Under the pieces are notes generated by a model that saw nothing but the letters and a program-made list of their open reading frames with translations, made no database searches and was not told the DNA's origin. 64,000 bases of DNA from Tupaia tana (taxonomy: Eukaryota > Chordata > Mammalia > Scandentia > Tupaiidae). Location of the stretch: positions 189,235,449 to 189,299,448 of the forward strand of contig JAKSZU010000006.1 of NCBI GenBank assembly GCA_026018925.1, read 5' to 3'. A program made the position numbers and the translations under genes. Below are positions 1 through 11,139 of this stretch, one piece after another. Positions within the stretch are counted from its first letter, which is position 1. Each line of letters opens with the position of its first letter.

Positions 1-157
1 CTTGGAAACTTCTTGACATGAAGTATGATATGTGTTATCCATTGTTTTTGTTGTTATTAATATCTTCTTTATAATTTACATTAATAATATAAGCCAGCAT
101 GTGGCATGGCTGATCCCTTCTTCTTAGAAGTGCTTATTAATTGGGAATCTAATACCT

Positions 158-417
158 CTTTTTTTTTAGAGACTTTTTTTTTTGATATAGGGTGCATGCA
201 CTCCCTAGAGAGACAGAGATAAAGAAAGCAAGAAGTCAACCCCCACCCCAGGGAGGATAGCCACAACACAACCCCTTCTCTTCCATCTCCTCTTGGGATC
301 TTGGGCATGCATGCACACATGCCCTGTGTGAATTTCAAGTCACCAGGTCTGGAACTCAAACCATGGTCGACTATGTGGGAGGCCAGCGAGTAACCATTAT
401 GCTTTCTGCTGCCCCCC
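158..417 (-). mobile_element. tRNA-derived SINE, family A, diverged
   Basis: Starts with a T-rich (A-tail) stretch, then GATATAGGGTGCATGCACTC, a GA-rich block and the antisense head ending CTGCTGCCCCC. The B box read on the minus strand is eroded. No clear target duplication. Same order of blocks as the well-preserved copies elsewhere in the window. Confidence 0.85.
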
Positions 418-878
418 CCATACTTCTTAATTCTACTTCACTGACCATACCTTTTCTATATCCTTTCTTGACTCCTTCTCATTGTGTTGCAGTACCACTA
501 ACATGAAATTTCCTAGGGCCTCTGAATTTTCGTTGTGTTTTCAGATCATTCCAAGGATGATATACATATATATATATATATATATATTTATAAACTGTAC
601 TTACTTACTTGGTGTTATCATATAGGCTGATGGCTTTAAGTTTCCTGGACATATTGACAACTGTCAAATACAGATCACCAGCCCAGACATATTCCCTGTA
701 CCCTGGGGAATTGCTTGCTTTCAACAACATCCTCATTTGAATATGTAGGAGACAGGAGCAGAAATAGGTTTTTTGGAACCTACGATTTATATGATTTGAG
801 GGACTTTAAGTAAACAATACAAAATTTTAAATAAAAAATTAGACATGATCATCCTTTTTTCCTAATGTGTTAAAGATA
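418..878. other. No gene recognised; holds a (TA)n tract
   Basis: AT-rich sequence with a TA dinucleotide run at about 561-588. I recognise no exon, RNA or named repeat in the rest. Confidence 0.5.
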
Positions 879-1176
879 ATCTTGCTAGATATCTTTTTTT
901 TTTTTTTTTTTTTGAGAGGTTTTTGCTATAGGGCACGTGCGCTCGCCAGACAGACAGAGACACAGAGATAGAAAGCAAGAAATCACCCCCCAGGGGGGAT
1001 GGCCACGCCGCAATCCCTTTTCTTCCAGTCTCCTCTCGGGATCCTGGGCACGCATGCACATGCACCCGGCGTGAGTTTAAGCCACCAGGTCCGAGACTCG
1101 AACCGTGGTCGACTACGTGGGAGTCCAGCGACATAGCCATTACGCTAACTCCTAGTCCCATCTTGCTAGATATCTT
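879..1176 (-). mobile_element. tRNA-derived SINE, family A, with target duplication
   Basis: Element about 896-1159, flanked by the 17-bp direct repeat ATCTTGCTAGATATCTT at 879-895 and 1160-1176. Long T run, TTTTGCTATAGGGCACGTGC, GA-rich body and antisense head. Many CpG sites remain, suggesting a fairly recent insertion. Confidence 0.95.
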
Positions 1177-2088
1177 AAGGCACTCTATCAGCAATCTGAC
1201 TTCCCCTCCTCATTTAGAATACTCTCCTGCCCCCAAATAGTCCATCATTCATGGATCTCTGTATAAATTAGATGATGAGGCTATTTCTTCAATATGTAAA
1301 TGGTAAATTTGCCTCAGTGGTGTTGACGAGATTTTTAAATGTATTCTATTACAATTCTCCTCTCCTCTTAGGATCTCCTTCCTTTCTGGGAGAAAGGGAA
1401 AGCTAAAAGTATATATTATTGAGATGCCCTTAAAGCTACAATTCTGTATGTGATTATTTCTCTTGGTAGTTAGATGCACTTATACAAGACATGGAAGAAG
1501 ACAGTGGCCTATAGGTAATTTTTAAAAGGGTTTTGGCCACTGCTTCTGGCAGTCAACTACACGGGATCAGAAGTCACCCATGAATTATTTTCCATTGTCC
1601 ATTGTCCAGCTTTGTGGAAGAGAAGCAGGGGGTCACAACTGGAACTTTTAAATATGAGTCTTAAGTCATGGACCACAAATTCATATGCCTGTCCTTCAGC
1701 TTCCTTTAGAGAAGGGGAAACCAATGTGGTGGTGGGAAAAGAGCTCTCATTGATATCTGAGCACTAGGTCCAGAGAAAACTGTCTGATAATGGACCTGGT
1801 ATAACTGGGCCAAAGAAAGTCTTCACACATATTTGCTGAATATGAGTGTAGAAAAATTATTTTTTTCCTTCCCAGAGAAAAATCCTGGAAAATGCAGTAT
1901 ACCAGAAAAGAAATGTAGATGACAAGGACTTAGTGAGCCAAGTAGTTTACTAGGTCTCAACATTCTGCAAGAAGAACAGGAATATTTTGTTTGCCTGTGT
2001 GAGATAAAAGGGTTTGAGAAAGCCTAGCCTTTCCTGTAGTCCAGCATAGACCAACCATAATGAAATGACTCACAATATTTTTCATTTT
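1177..2088. other. No gene or repeat recognised
   Basis: Stop codons are frequent in all frames; the longest open stretch is about 76 codons and resembles nothing I know. No RNA-gene boxes seen. Confidence 0.4.
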
Positions 2089-2330
2089 TAAAAGTTTATT
2101 TATGTATTTCTTCTGAGTGGGAGAGAAAGTAAGAGAGAAAGAGGCATCACCAACAATATTCTCATGCCAGAATTCACCCCATCTCAGACAGCCTCCATCA
2201 TGGACATGCATACAGGCACCCTGTGTACTCAGGAAGGTCCTTGGACACAAACCCAGGACCTTTTCCATGTGGGTTCAATGCAGCAGTGCTGCACCACCAC
2301 CATATGGCACCATAGTCCCATTCTTAAGAT
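2089..2330 (-). mobile_element. Old tRNA-derived SINE-like repeat, probably family C
   Basis: On the minus strand it reads ATGGTGGTGGTGCAGC near the head, then a CT-rich stretch ending near ACATAAATAAACTTT, the layout of the family C copies at 39607 and 27060. Strongly diverged, so the family assignment is tentative. Confidence 0.45.
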
Positions 2331-2479
2331 AAACCCAGAAGCAGTTGAAAGAGAAGCAAATTCAAAGGGATTCTAACATTGAAAGTAAATAATTTAGCAG
2401 TGAACTGCAAAGATCACATAGGAAAGAGAAGCATTCATCAGATCCCAGTGTGGCAAGATCATGTCCCAAACAAAATAAT

Positions 2480-2740
2480 CCATACAATTTGATGAGGTAT
2501 TATCTAAGATAAATAAGAAAAAAATCTATCCACAGAAATACTTGTGAGCAGATGTTCAAAGCAGTTTTAACCATAATAGCCAAAAACTTGGGAAAAACCT
2601 AAATATCCTAAAATAATATATAGAAATAAAAGTTTACATTCTCATTATTGTGGAAGAAAAATCTCTTCAATGGAGATAATGCTGTCTCTCTGGGAAATAT
2701 TAGTAATGTCTGTATATATTTTTGACTAATAAGTATTAAT
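2480..2740 (+). mobile_element. Ancient L1 ORF2 3' fragment (sense)
   Basis: Reads like the end of L1 ORF2: a stretch equivalent to GTTCATAGCAGCATTATTCATAATAGCC is visible as AAGCAGTTTTAACCATAATAGCC at about 2558-2582, followed by the expected 'AAA...TGGGAAAAACC' segment. Highly diverged and full of stops. Confidence 0.4.
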
Positions 2741-2763
2741 ATCTATGAGTAATGGCCAGACAA

Positions 2764-2962
2764 TGCACAGAATTTTTGTGATGGTTAACATTATGTGTTA
2801 ACTTGTCAGGCTTAAGGGAATGTCCAGATAGGTGATAAAACATTATTTCTGCATGCATCTGTGAGAGTGTTTCCGGAACAGAGTTTGAAACAACAGACTG
2901 ATCAAACCTACTCTCACCAATGTGAGCAGGCATCATGTAATCTGTCAAGGGCTCTGAGAGAA

Positions 2963-2996
<34 letters not shown>

Positions 2997-3386
2997 CAGT
3001 GGCAGTGTGATTTCTCTCTCTCTCCTCTTGAGCTGGGACATCCATTTTTTCCTACCCTGAGATATGACATTGTTGCTCTTGATTTTTAGGCTTTCAGATT
3101 TCAGGACTTAACATCATTGCCTCATCCACCCACCTTCATTCCTAGATCTAAGAATGGGAGATACATCACCAGCATTCCTGGTTTTCCAGGAATGAAGATG
3201 ATCTATTGTGTCTCCTTGTCCATAATTACAAAAGCCAGTTCCCATAATATCTTTCTCTCTCTCTCTCTCAATTTCTCTCTCTCTCTGTATATATGTGTGT
3301 ATATATGTACATATGTGTGTGTATATACATATATATATATGTATATATCACTGGTTTTGCTTCTTTTGACTAATAAATCTCTTTAT
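2764..3386 (+). mobile_element. ERVL-type LTR (MLT2-like), solo
   Basis: Recognisable LTR blocks in order: GTGTTAACTTGTCAGG, TGTGAGAGTGTTTCCGGAAC, CCAATGTGAGCAGGCATCAT, GAGCTGGGACATCCAT, GGTTTTCCAG, AATAAATCTCTT-like end, and a 3' end near TTTTGACTAAT. No internal proviral genes beside it, so a solo LTR or fragment. It is interrupted by a 32-A run at 2964-2995 and by CT/TA/CA microsatellite near its 3' end (about 3250-3345). Confidence 0.7.
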
Positions 3387-3689
3387 AACAAATAATTTTC
3401 TATTTTTTTTTTTTTTTTGGAGAGGTTTTTGCTATAGGGCGCGTGCACTCGCCAGACAGACAGAGAGAGACAGAGAGACAGAAAGCAGAAAATCACCCCC
3501 CAGGGGGGATGGCCACGCCGCAATCCCTTCTCCTCCATTCTCCTCTCGGGATCTTGGGCACGCACGCACATGCGCCCGGCATGAGTTTAAGCCGCCGGGT
3601 CCAGGACTCGAACCACGGTCGACTACGTGGGAGTCCAGCGACATAGCCATTACGCTAACTGCTGGTCCCAACAAATAATTTTCTATTTT
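3387..3689 (-). mobile_element. tRNA-derived SINE, family A, with 20-bp target duplication
   Basis: Element about 3407-3669 between direct repeats AACAAATAATTTTCTATTTT (3387-3406 and 3670-3689). Full-length layout with T tract, TTTTGCTATAGGGCGCGTGC and antisense head ending CTGCTGGTCCC. Inserted at the 3' edge of the upstream LTR. Confidence 0.96.
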
Positions 3690-4220
3690 GAAATGTAAAT
3701 TTTACTAAGACTAAAAAATTCTGTATATTAAAAGAATCGGGAATCTGAATATCAGAAACTGGAAATTATTCTGTCCAGACACACAGCATTTAGTATCAAC
3801 ATTTAAAATATCTAAATCTTAAAATGTTCTAATATTACTAAATAGTTGATCAACCTTTTTTATTTAATTTGAGCTATAAAATTATCTTCTGCTTCTTTTA
3901 GAAATAATAGGTTTACCTAATTGTCTCTTGTGCAAATAGATTTTCTTCTTATGTGGAAAAATGAATCTTCTTTAAACGGTAAACACTTTGAGCACCTTAT
4001 CTCATTATATAACTAATCTTATTACATATAACTAAATTCCAAACAGAGTCACTTCGTGTATTCTTATTTTAAATAAAGACAATATTTATTAATAATTATG
4101 TATACATATCAAACAACAGAAAAAAATCAATATGTCAATTTTACTTCTCAGCTTAACTCTTAATTACATTATTTCCCATCTTAATGTTTGTCTTTTAATG
4201 TTAAGTAACTTTCCTATTGA
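3690..4220. other. No gene or repeat recognised
   Basis: AT-rich, stop-rich sequence with no open frame of note and no repeat I can name. Confidence 0.4.
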
Positions 4221-4450
4221 AGCCACCAGATAGCATGGTGGTTAAGGCAGCTGGATTTCCACAGGGTTGACCATGATTTGCATCCTGGATCCAATGACTT
4301 GAAAATCACACTGGGGACATGTGTGTATAGCCAACATCTTGTGAGGAAAAGGGATTGAGGTGTGGGCATTCTTCCTGGGGATGTTTTCTCACTTTCCCTC
4401 TCTCTGTCTTTCTCCTGTCTGGCATATACACACACATATGACAAAAAACT
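4221..4450 (+). mobile_element. tRNA-derived SINE, family A-like, old copy
   Basis: Head AGCATGGTGGTTAAGGCAGC and the body motifs GGGATTGAGGTGTGG and CTGGGGATG are present, ending GACAAAAAAC. More diverged than the young copies; the B box is degenerate (CATGATTTGCATCCT). Confidence 0.8.
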
Positions 4451-4792
4451 AGCAAGTAATAATGAATAATATTTTTTTCAGTCACTTTTCTTTTTTCTTT
4501 TCTGTTAAGGTACTATGCCGAAATTGTGAAAAAAAAAGTTATATTTATGTCATTGACCTTAAAAGACTATTCAAACAAAATAATTGATAGCGTTTCTTGA
4601 AAATTATTTACCTTTTATAAACAACTCATGCACAGGTGAGTTTCTGATCTCTGGACCTTTTTTTTTTTTTATTAACTTATACATAATGAATGTCAACACA
4701 TTGGTTTTATGGCTTCCAACTATGAAAACATTTCAGAAAGGGAATCCTATAAACAGATACGGTTCAAAAATGAAATAAAAAACATGTAGTCC

Positions 4793-4903
4793 TGGGATTC
4801 TCTAGAAAAACAGAAAGGTTTGTGAATTTTGTGTGATGGGAGTATGTTTATGGAAATAGAGAAACAGAAAGAGAGGAGACTAAGACAGCAAAAGAGAAAA
4901 TAT
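4793..4903 (-). mobile_element. LTR-like end, left member of an inverted pair
   Basis: TTCTCTAGAAAAACAGAAAGG then TGTGAATTTTGTGTGATGGG resembles an ERVL-type LTR 3' end read backwards. The same sequence occurs in the opposite orientation at about 5430-5570 with clear but imperfect identity. Confidence 0.55.
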
Positions 4904-4904
4904 A

Positions 4905-4972
4905 TTAAGTCATCAAGAAAGTCATGACATATTTTCTATGCAAAAATATGTCATGACTTTCCTGACAACTCA
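4905..4972. mobile_element. Mariner-like MITE, about 68 bp, nearly all terminal inverted repeat
   Basis: Two ~31-bp arms, 4905-4935 and 4942-4972, read TTAAGTCATC...AAGTCATGACATATTTT and its reverse complement with a few mismatches, around a ~6-bp loop. Flanking TA is compatible with mariner insertion. A second copy lies at 13039-13110. Confidence 0.75.
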
Positions 4973-5020
4973 ATGTTTATAATTACAATGAAGGCATTGG
5001 AATTAGAATAAAAATAATAT

Positions 5021-5322
5021 AAAACCAGTGATTTTTTTTTTTTTTTTTTTTTTTTTTGGTTGGGGAGGTTTTTGCTACAGGGCATGTGCACTAGTCAGAA
5101 AGAGGGCGACAGAGACAGAAAGTGAGAAATCACTCCCCAGGGGAATGGCCATGTCGCAATACCTTCTCCTCCATTCTCCTCTTGGGATCTTGCACACGCA
5201 CACACATGTGCCCGCTGTAAGTTTAAGACACCAGGTCCAGGACGCGAACTGCGGTCAACTACATGGGGGGTCCAGTGACATAGTCATTACGCTAACTGCT
5301 GGTCCCAAAACCAGTGATTTTT
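5021..5322 (-). mobile_element. tRNA-derived SINE, family A, with target duplication
   Basis: Element about 5037-5306 between 16-bp repeats AAAACCAGTGATTTTT. Full-length, with a 26-T tract followed by GGTTGGGGAGGTTTTTGC. Confidence 0.95.
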
Positions 5323-5429
5323 ATTCAAACCAGGTATTTGTAGTTTTTCTTGCCTTCTTTGTCTACAGACTTCCACAAGTATTTACATAATTTTCAATAC
5401 CTTCAGTGTAATTATAAATATATTCATTT

Positions 5430-5570
5430 TTAAAGTACACTCTCTCTTCTCTTTTTACCTTCTATCTTTCTGTCTTACTCTCTCTTTCCTCTATTTCTCT
5501 GTCTCCATAATCACACTTCCCCACAAACAAAATTCACAATTCTTTCTGTTTCTCTAGAGAATCTCTCTAC
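5430..5570 (+). mobile_element. LTR-like end, right member of an inverted pair
   Basis: CT-rich stretch followed by CACAAACAAAATTCACAATTC and TTCTGTTTCTCTAGAGAATC. This is the reverse complement of the block at 4793-4903. The final motif resembles the 3' end of ERVL-type LTRs. Confidence 0.55.
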
Positions 5571-5788
5571 ATATTTTTATTTTATTTTTCGAATATATTT
5601 GATGTCACATCAAATACAGTTTATTTTCGTATAAGCTTTCTAATTACTGAATCATTTTTTTTATATCCAACTCACATTTTCATGTTTGCCTATTTACTTT
5701 GATAGAAAGCAAAAGAAGTCAGAAATATTTTTTAATTTGAGCAGGTTCTACACAGATATTTAAGAAAATATCTCCTAAAGTTGAGGGT

Positions 5789-6231
5789 GCTATTACGGTT
5801 TGGTGGTCTCCTCCAAAAAATAGTGTGTTGAGTTATTAAGAATATTAAGAGTGAAAATTAAGAGTATAAAGAGTATTAAGAGTGAAAATTTGATCCAATC
5901 ATTAGGTTCAATGTTAAAACATTTGGGAGAATATTAGTGATTATGTGTTTAGGGCAGGGCTTCCATGATTGAGTCTTTGTAGGTTTATAAGAAAAGGAAA
6001 TGAGAAAGAGAAAGAGAGACTAATAAGGAATACAGGCTATACTCTCTCTGCATGCTTCTGCTATCCTTTATGCTTCTGTCAGCAATCTTGTGATGTTACC
6101 AGCCTAATGTCAAACACACAAATTTGCACATTACAGGCAGCACAATCATGAATCAAATAAACGTCTATTCTTCATAAATCACCCAGCCTCAGGTATTTCT
6201 GTTAGCAACACAATAGTGGACCAATACAGAG
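5789..6231 (+). mobile_element. MaLR-type LTR (MLT1-like), solo
   Basis: Begins near GGTTTGGTGGTCTCCTCC and ends ATAAATCACCCAGCCTCAGG TATTTCTGTTAGCAACACAA tagtggaccaatac, the typical MaLR 3' end. Internal GGCTTCCATGATTGAG and TTATAAGAAAAGGAA segments also fit. A short tandem of ATTAAGAGTGAAAATT-type units lies at about 5840-5892. No proviral interior is seen. Confidence 0.8.
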
Positions 6232-6419
6232 GGCCTGTAACACTTAGCAATTGTTTTAAATGAATCCAGTAATCATCATGGGACACTGTGTAAGAAAATA
6301 TTTGGGCTAATTTCCCAATCTGTGATATAATTACAGTTTAAGCTGAAACTATTCTAGATTTTCTAATTAGCACTGGTTACATGTTCCATGTTAAATGCAC
6401 TTAATAAAAACTTAGGGGG

Positions 6420-6662
6420 TCAAACTGTGATGCAATCATAAAATGCAAATGTATTGCTAGAAGATCCCATATGCAAAGGTTCCTGGTTCAAGTCCAGAGA
6501 CCTCCCTAAGTACTTAAGGCACAACCTTGGCCGTGCCCTGGGGCTGGCTGAAGTATGAATGTGGATCATTGCTTCAATACTCTGTTGGGATTTTTTTCTC
6601 TCTCCTTCTCTCTCTTTTGCTCATGGAAGAAATACATAAATTAAATAAATAATAATAATTAT
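6420..6662 (+). mobile_element. tRNA-derived SINE, family C-like
   Basis: Promoter-like GGTTCAAGTCC is at about 6486-6496, then CCGTGCCCTGGGGCTGGC, a CT-rich end, GCTCATGGAAGAAATACATA and an A/T tail of AATAATAATAAT units. Same plan as the copy at 39607. Confidence 0.65.
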
Positions 6663-6684
6663 AATTATAATAATAATCCCTCAA

Positions 6685-6928
6685 GGGCTAGTCCCTGAGC
6701 CCAGTCATTAAGCACTATGCTATAGGAGCCAGATCCCACATGGCTGACTGCAGTTTGAACCCTGGCCCAGAGTCTTGAAAAACACATTAAGCATATGTGT
6801 ATGTGCCCAAAATCCTGATGAGAAGGAGAATTGGAAGAAAAAGATTATGGTATAATGATGCCGCATTGGCTGCTGCTTTCTTTTACTCTTTCTCTCTAGA
6901 GAGTACATGCATCTTCTAGCAATAATTT
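6685..6928 (+). mobile_element. tRNA-derived SINE, family A-like, old
   Basis: CACATGGCTGACTGCAGTTTGAACCC is the tRNA-like head; the body has GTGCCCAAAATCCTGATGAG and the end has TAGAGAGTACATGC then TAGCAATAATTT. Diverged, no clear target duplication. Confidence 0.75.
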
Positions 6929-7835
6929 AAAAAAAAATCTAAGTTAAACATTGAATGGATTTTATTTATTAATACGAACAGTGCAGCATATTATAATAAA
7001 AATAGTTGTTAATGCTAGGACTCTGCAGCAATATCTTCTCTCAAAGAATGGTGAGATTTTATTCTAAAGCATGTGTTTAAGGTGTATCATTGAACCAAGA
7101 CATTTGCATTTTGAGGGAAGTTAATAATTGTACATGTGTATTTGTACATTTGGCATAGATCAAATATCTAGTTTAAAATTAGATGAATATATTCACTTTT
7201 CTTTAGTAATTGTAGTCTTTTGTGACAAATAAAACGTTTTGAACATTAGAGAATTTGAAAAGTAGTCAAGCCAGTGAATTGTCATTGCATCATTTTTCAG
7301 TTTTTAGTGATGATGAAAATGCTCTATAGATTTTTTAGAAAAGAGAACAATAATGTATTTATGTATAATTACACATCTATAAAAATATCTCTCCTGTCTT
7401 CACAAGGATAAAAGACAAATGAATAGCTTCACTTTACAAGAAATTATATAATTCATGTTATGCTAAAATTCAATTGAAAAAATAATGCATTGTATGTGCA
7501 AAAATATTTAAATTGAGTATTTTTTAAAGCATGATAAATTTATACCCCTCATCTGAGACATTTTTGCAGCTTATTTTTTTCAGATATGGTATTTTTCCCA
7601 TTGTGATAATTTTTTTATAAAAAGCCATTCTCCAAAACAAATTTATTATATCTCTATTAATGGCTCCCCCTTTCCATCTCCCAAAGGATGTACAATCCAT
7701 AAAAGCCATTTTTCTGGACTTTTTAACAGTTCTCTTAATTCTTTTGTCTAACTTTTTTTCTAAAAAATATATTATCTCTAGTTCCTTTTCAACTGCAGCC
7801 CTCTATATAAGAAATATGTTATATATATTTCTTTT
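6929..7835. other. No gene or repeat recognised
   Basis: Very AT-rich. Open stretches of 60-85 codons exist but have no recognisable product and no exon-like splice context that I can support. Confidence 0.4.
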
Positions 7836-8107
7836 TCTTTTCTTTTTTTTTTTTGGAGAGGTTTCCACTATAGGGAGCGTGCGCTCACCAGAAAGACAGA
7901 GAAAGACAGAGAGATAGAAAGCAAGAAATCACCTTCCCAGGGGTGATGGCCACGCTGCAATCCCTTCTCCTCCATTCTCCTCTTGGGATCTTGGGCATTC
8001 ACGCACACGCGCCCGGGGTGAGTTTAAGCCACCGGGTCCAGGACGCGAACTGCGGTAGACTACGTGGGAGTCCAGCGACATAGCCATTACGCTAACTGCT
8101 GGTTCCC
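7836..8107 (-). mobile_element. tRNA-derived SINE, family A
   Basis: TTTTGGAGAGGTTTCCACTATAGG, body motifs and antisense head ending AACTGCTGGTTCCC. Full-length order. Only weak similarity between the flanks, so the target duplication is not certain. Confidence 0.92.
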
Positions 8108-8429
8108 TGAATATGTATATTTTTGAATAGTACAGTAAAGTTGAGAATATTTCCATGTTTTAGTCATCTAAAACTAGAGATGCAGAAGAATGAAGAAGTA
8201 ATAATTCTAGACTTGAATAAATGGACATGAATACAATTAAAAATAATGTCAAATATTACAAGCCTTTGATTTTATATAATCAACTAAATTCAATTTATTT
8301 AAAAAATACATATTTTCTTTATGGTTGCTAACACAAGCTGAGTTAATAGTGTATAATATAATTCATGTTTTCTTTACTTAATCAGAAAATAAGAGTATTG
8401 GCCAATAGTCATGTGTTCATACGCACATA

Positions 8430-8960
8430 TTTTTTATCTATATCTATTTATTATTTACATTTAATCACTGTACATCTTTTTTTTTTTTTTTTTTTTTTTT
8501 TGGAGAGGTTTTTGCTGTAGGGTGCGTGCGCTTGCCAGACAGACAGAGACTAGACAGAGAGACAGAAAGCTAGAAATCACCACCTAGGGGGGATGGCCAC
8601 GCCGCAATCCCTTCTCCTCCATTCTCCTCTGGGATCTTGGGCACACATGCACATGCTCCCGCGCGTGAGTTTTAAGCCACCGGGTTCAGGATGCAAACCT
8701 CGGGCGAGTACGTGGGAGTCCAGCAACATAGTCGTTACTCTAACCGCTGGTCCCAATCACTGTACATCTTTAAAGTGTACAACATGGTTTTTCTCAGCAG
8801 AAATACAGTGTATATTAGCCGTGACAAAGGCATTACTATATACATTGTCATCAGCAAATAACTTTTCTCTTTTTGTCAATTAAGCATATTATTTTTCTCC
8901 CTGCTCTCCTCCATCCCTCTCCTATTACCCCTTCCTTACTATCTCTGGTATCAACATACA
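8430..8960 (-). mobile_element. L1 3' UTR end (antisense), split by a SINE
   Basis: Reverse complement matches the 3' end of the sense L1 at 54541-55435: TGTTGTACACTNTAAAGATG, ATACACTGTATTNCTNCTG and an upstream purine-rich GGGAGAGGG block. Its tail lies around 8430-8462. A family A SINE split it at 8463-8771. Confidence 0.82.
8463..8771 (-). mobile_element. tRNA-derived SINE, family A, inside an L1 3' end
   Basis: Element about 8480-8754 between 17-bp repeats AATCACTGTACATCTTT (8463-8479, 8755-8771), a site within the L1 tail. A 25-T tract precedes GGAGAGGTTTTTGCTGTAGG. Confidence 0.96.
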
Positions 8961-10377
8961 TATTTTTAAAATGCTTACATATCATATAATCTTCACAACG
9001 AGAAAGTTAAATATCATATGCAAGACCTTCAGTTGAAGGCTGATAATTCACATTCTAGTTCTTTTGTCTCAGATAAAGCTTTTGATAGCAGACATGATTA
9101 CCTACAGAGTTTAGGAGTATATGATGAGAGCATTACTCAGTCACCTAGTATAAGTAATTGTAAAATATATGCCACAATTTGTTGCAATTAGATAATTCAA
9201 TGGGTCTCAAAGCACTGGAGAAATTATTGCCCTTTTATATACATCCAACACATCTTTGTATGTAGGATCGCCTGAAAACAAGAATACTGAGACTGAAACA
9301 GAGCAAGAAAAAAAATAAGGTGCTGTATATATCCAATGTTATTATTCATGTAGGCTATAATTTAAGGTCAATGAAAAACAGAGTTTGACTTTCATTTTTC
9401 CCTTATGAAGATGTAAGAAGCCAAAACGTCTTAGAACTTGGCTTTGAATCATCTGCAGGTGTGAAAAGTTGAATGTAAGTAGCCATGGTGATTGAATAAA
9501 TAAAAAAGTAATGTGAAAAATATATGCCTTTGAGGTTTGAAATTTTGCATCAGCCAAAATATGCTGTAATATTTTAAGAGAGATTTTAAAAAATCAGAAT
9601 TAAAGACACATAATCTTGTGTAAAATTATTTGATTTTACAGAGTAATGGTTTAATATTTTGGGGTAATAATCATGCAAATCTTTCATTTTTCTAAATCTA
9701 TAATTTTTTATGTGCTTTAAAATTGTATTTTCTGGGAAATGCTTAAATACTTGAGCTACATTTATTTTCTAAGTTACAGCTAAGGAATGATGATAGATAT
9801 TCAAATCTATTCTCCAGGGTGAGCTTATAGACAGTGATTAAAATGAAATGACTGATTTTGTAGGAAATTATTTTTACAACCATTTAATCAAGTCAGTTTT
9901 AGAGAAATCTCTGCTTATTACCAATATGAAATTACTAAATTTAAACCATTCTTTGAATGTTCTATCAAGTACAGCCAACCTCCAATGACGGAAAATGTAA
10001 TATCTATCATGTGGATTTTTCTAAATAAATTATGTAAAATAATGACTTTTTCTTGCTATCTAACATAATTCTGAAGTATTTTTTTATTATCTCAACATTT
10101 CTTATCGGATGAAAACTTATTTTATCATTGTTTAAAATTAATAACTTAGATGATAAATTTGGCAGTCAAACAGTGCAGATAAGAGACTCCTAATCTCTAC
10201 TGAGCAAGTGTTGTCAAACAAAAAGAGGATATTTTATATCATAGAGGGGAATTTAGCTTTACACCTATCTCTGTTTATTCAGGAACAAAGGAAAAATTAT
10301 TTAATTTTGATAACATAACACAGGCAATAATACTAAATCATATAACTGTTACTCTAAAATTTATTGATGTTTTACTC
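8961..10377. other. No gene or repeat recognised
   Basis: About 1.4 kb of AT-rich, stop-rich sequence. I see no family similarity and no RNA-gene signals. Confidence 0.4.
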
Positions 10378-10500
10378 TAAGCAGAACTCTTTAAGGCTAA
10401 GGTGTACACACACACACACTCACACACACACAAACAATTTTGCCTTTCTCGTTTTGACTCTCTGGAGAATTCTGACCAATGCACCAGAGGAAAACACACT
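10378..10500 (+). mobile_element. Possible ERVL LTR 3' end with (CA)n
   Basis: A CA run at about 10406-10434 is followed by TTTTGACTCTCTGGAGAATT then CTGACCAATGC, resembling the terminal part of ERVL-type LTRs. Only the end is recognisable. Confidence 0.4.
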
Positions 10501-10837
10501 AATTGGAAGATTTCTCTCTTGATTTCTTATTCATGTACTATGGTTTTTAAATATTGATGACCTACTATGATCCTTATATCACAATGTGGAAAAAAATTAA
10601 TGGTGTATTTTCCTTGATGGTATTTATAGCATACAGAAAAATAAACCATTATTAATAAATCACTATAATGCATTGATAGCTGCTATATTAGAAGGTTGCT
10701 ATGGAAGCATATAATGTCACTTTGCATAGCCTAAAAGATAAAAATAGTCTTTTGGAGTAAGATTTTTGTCTAGGATTATACACAAAGAAAGATGGAGAAT
10801 TATTTGAAAAATAAATGACTGAATATATTAAATTACT

Positions 10838-11092
10838 TTTTTTAATATGCCACAGGGCATGTGTACTCATTGGAGGGAGACAGAGAGAGAGAGAGAGAGA
10901 GGAAGTGAGAAAGAAATCACCCTGAAGAGATATCCATGCTGCAATCCTTTCTCAAGCTCCTCTCCAGATTTTGGGCAGGTGTGCACATTTGCCTAGCATG
11001 TTTATCAAGCCACCAGTTTCAGGGCTAGAACTATGGAGTTGGCTATCGTAGTTAGTGGTTAGTGCCTTAACCACTACACCACCTGCTGGCTC
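10838..11092 (-). mobile_element. tRNA-derived SINE, family A-like, old
   Basis: GCCACAGGGCATGTGTACTC, GA repeat, CATGCTGCAATCC, and antisense head ending ACACCACCTGCTGGCTC. Intermediate between families A and B in its head. Confidence 0.82.
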
Positions 11093-11139
11093 AGAAATGA
11101 ATGATTTTATTAATTATTCTATGCACATTCCACAGTAAC

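Noticed and set aside
2764-6231. LTRs at 2764 and 5789 as the two ends of one provirus
   Set aside because: They belong to different LTR types (ERVL-like and MaLR-like) and no gag, pol or env remnants lie between them.
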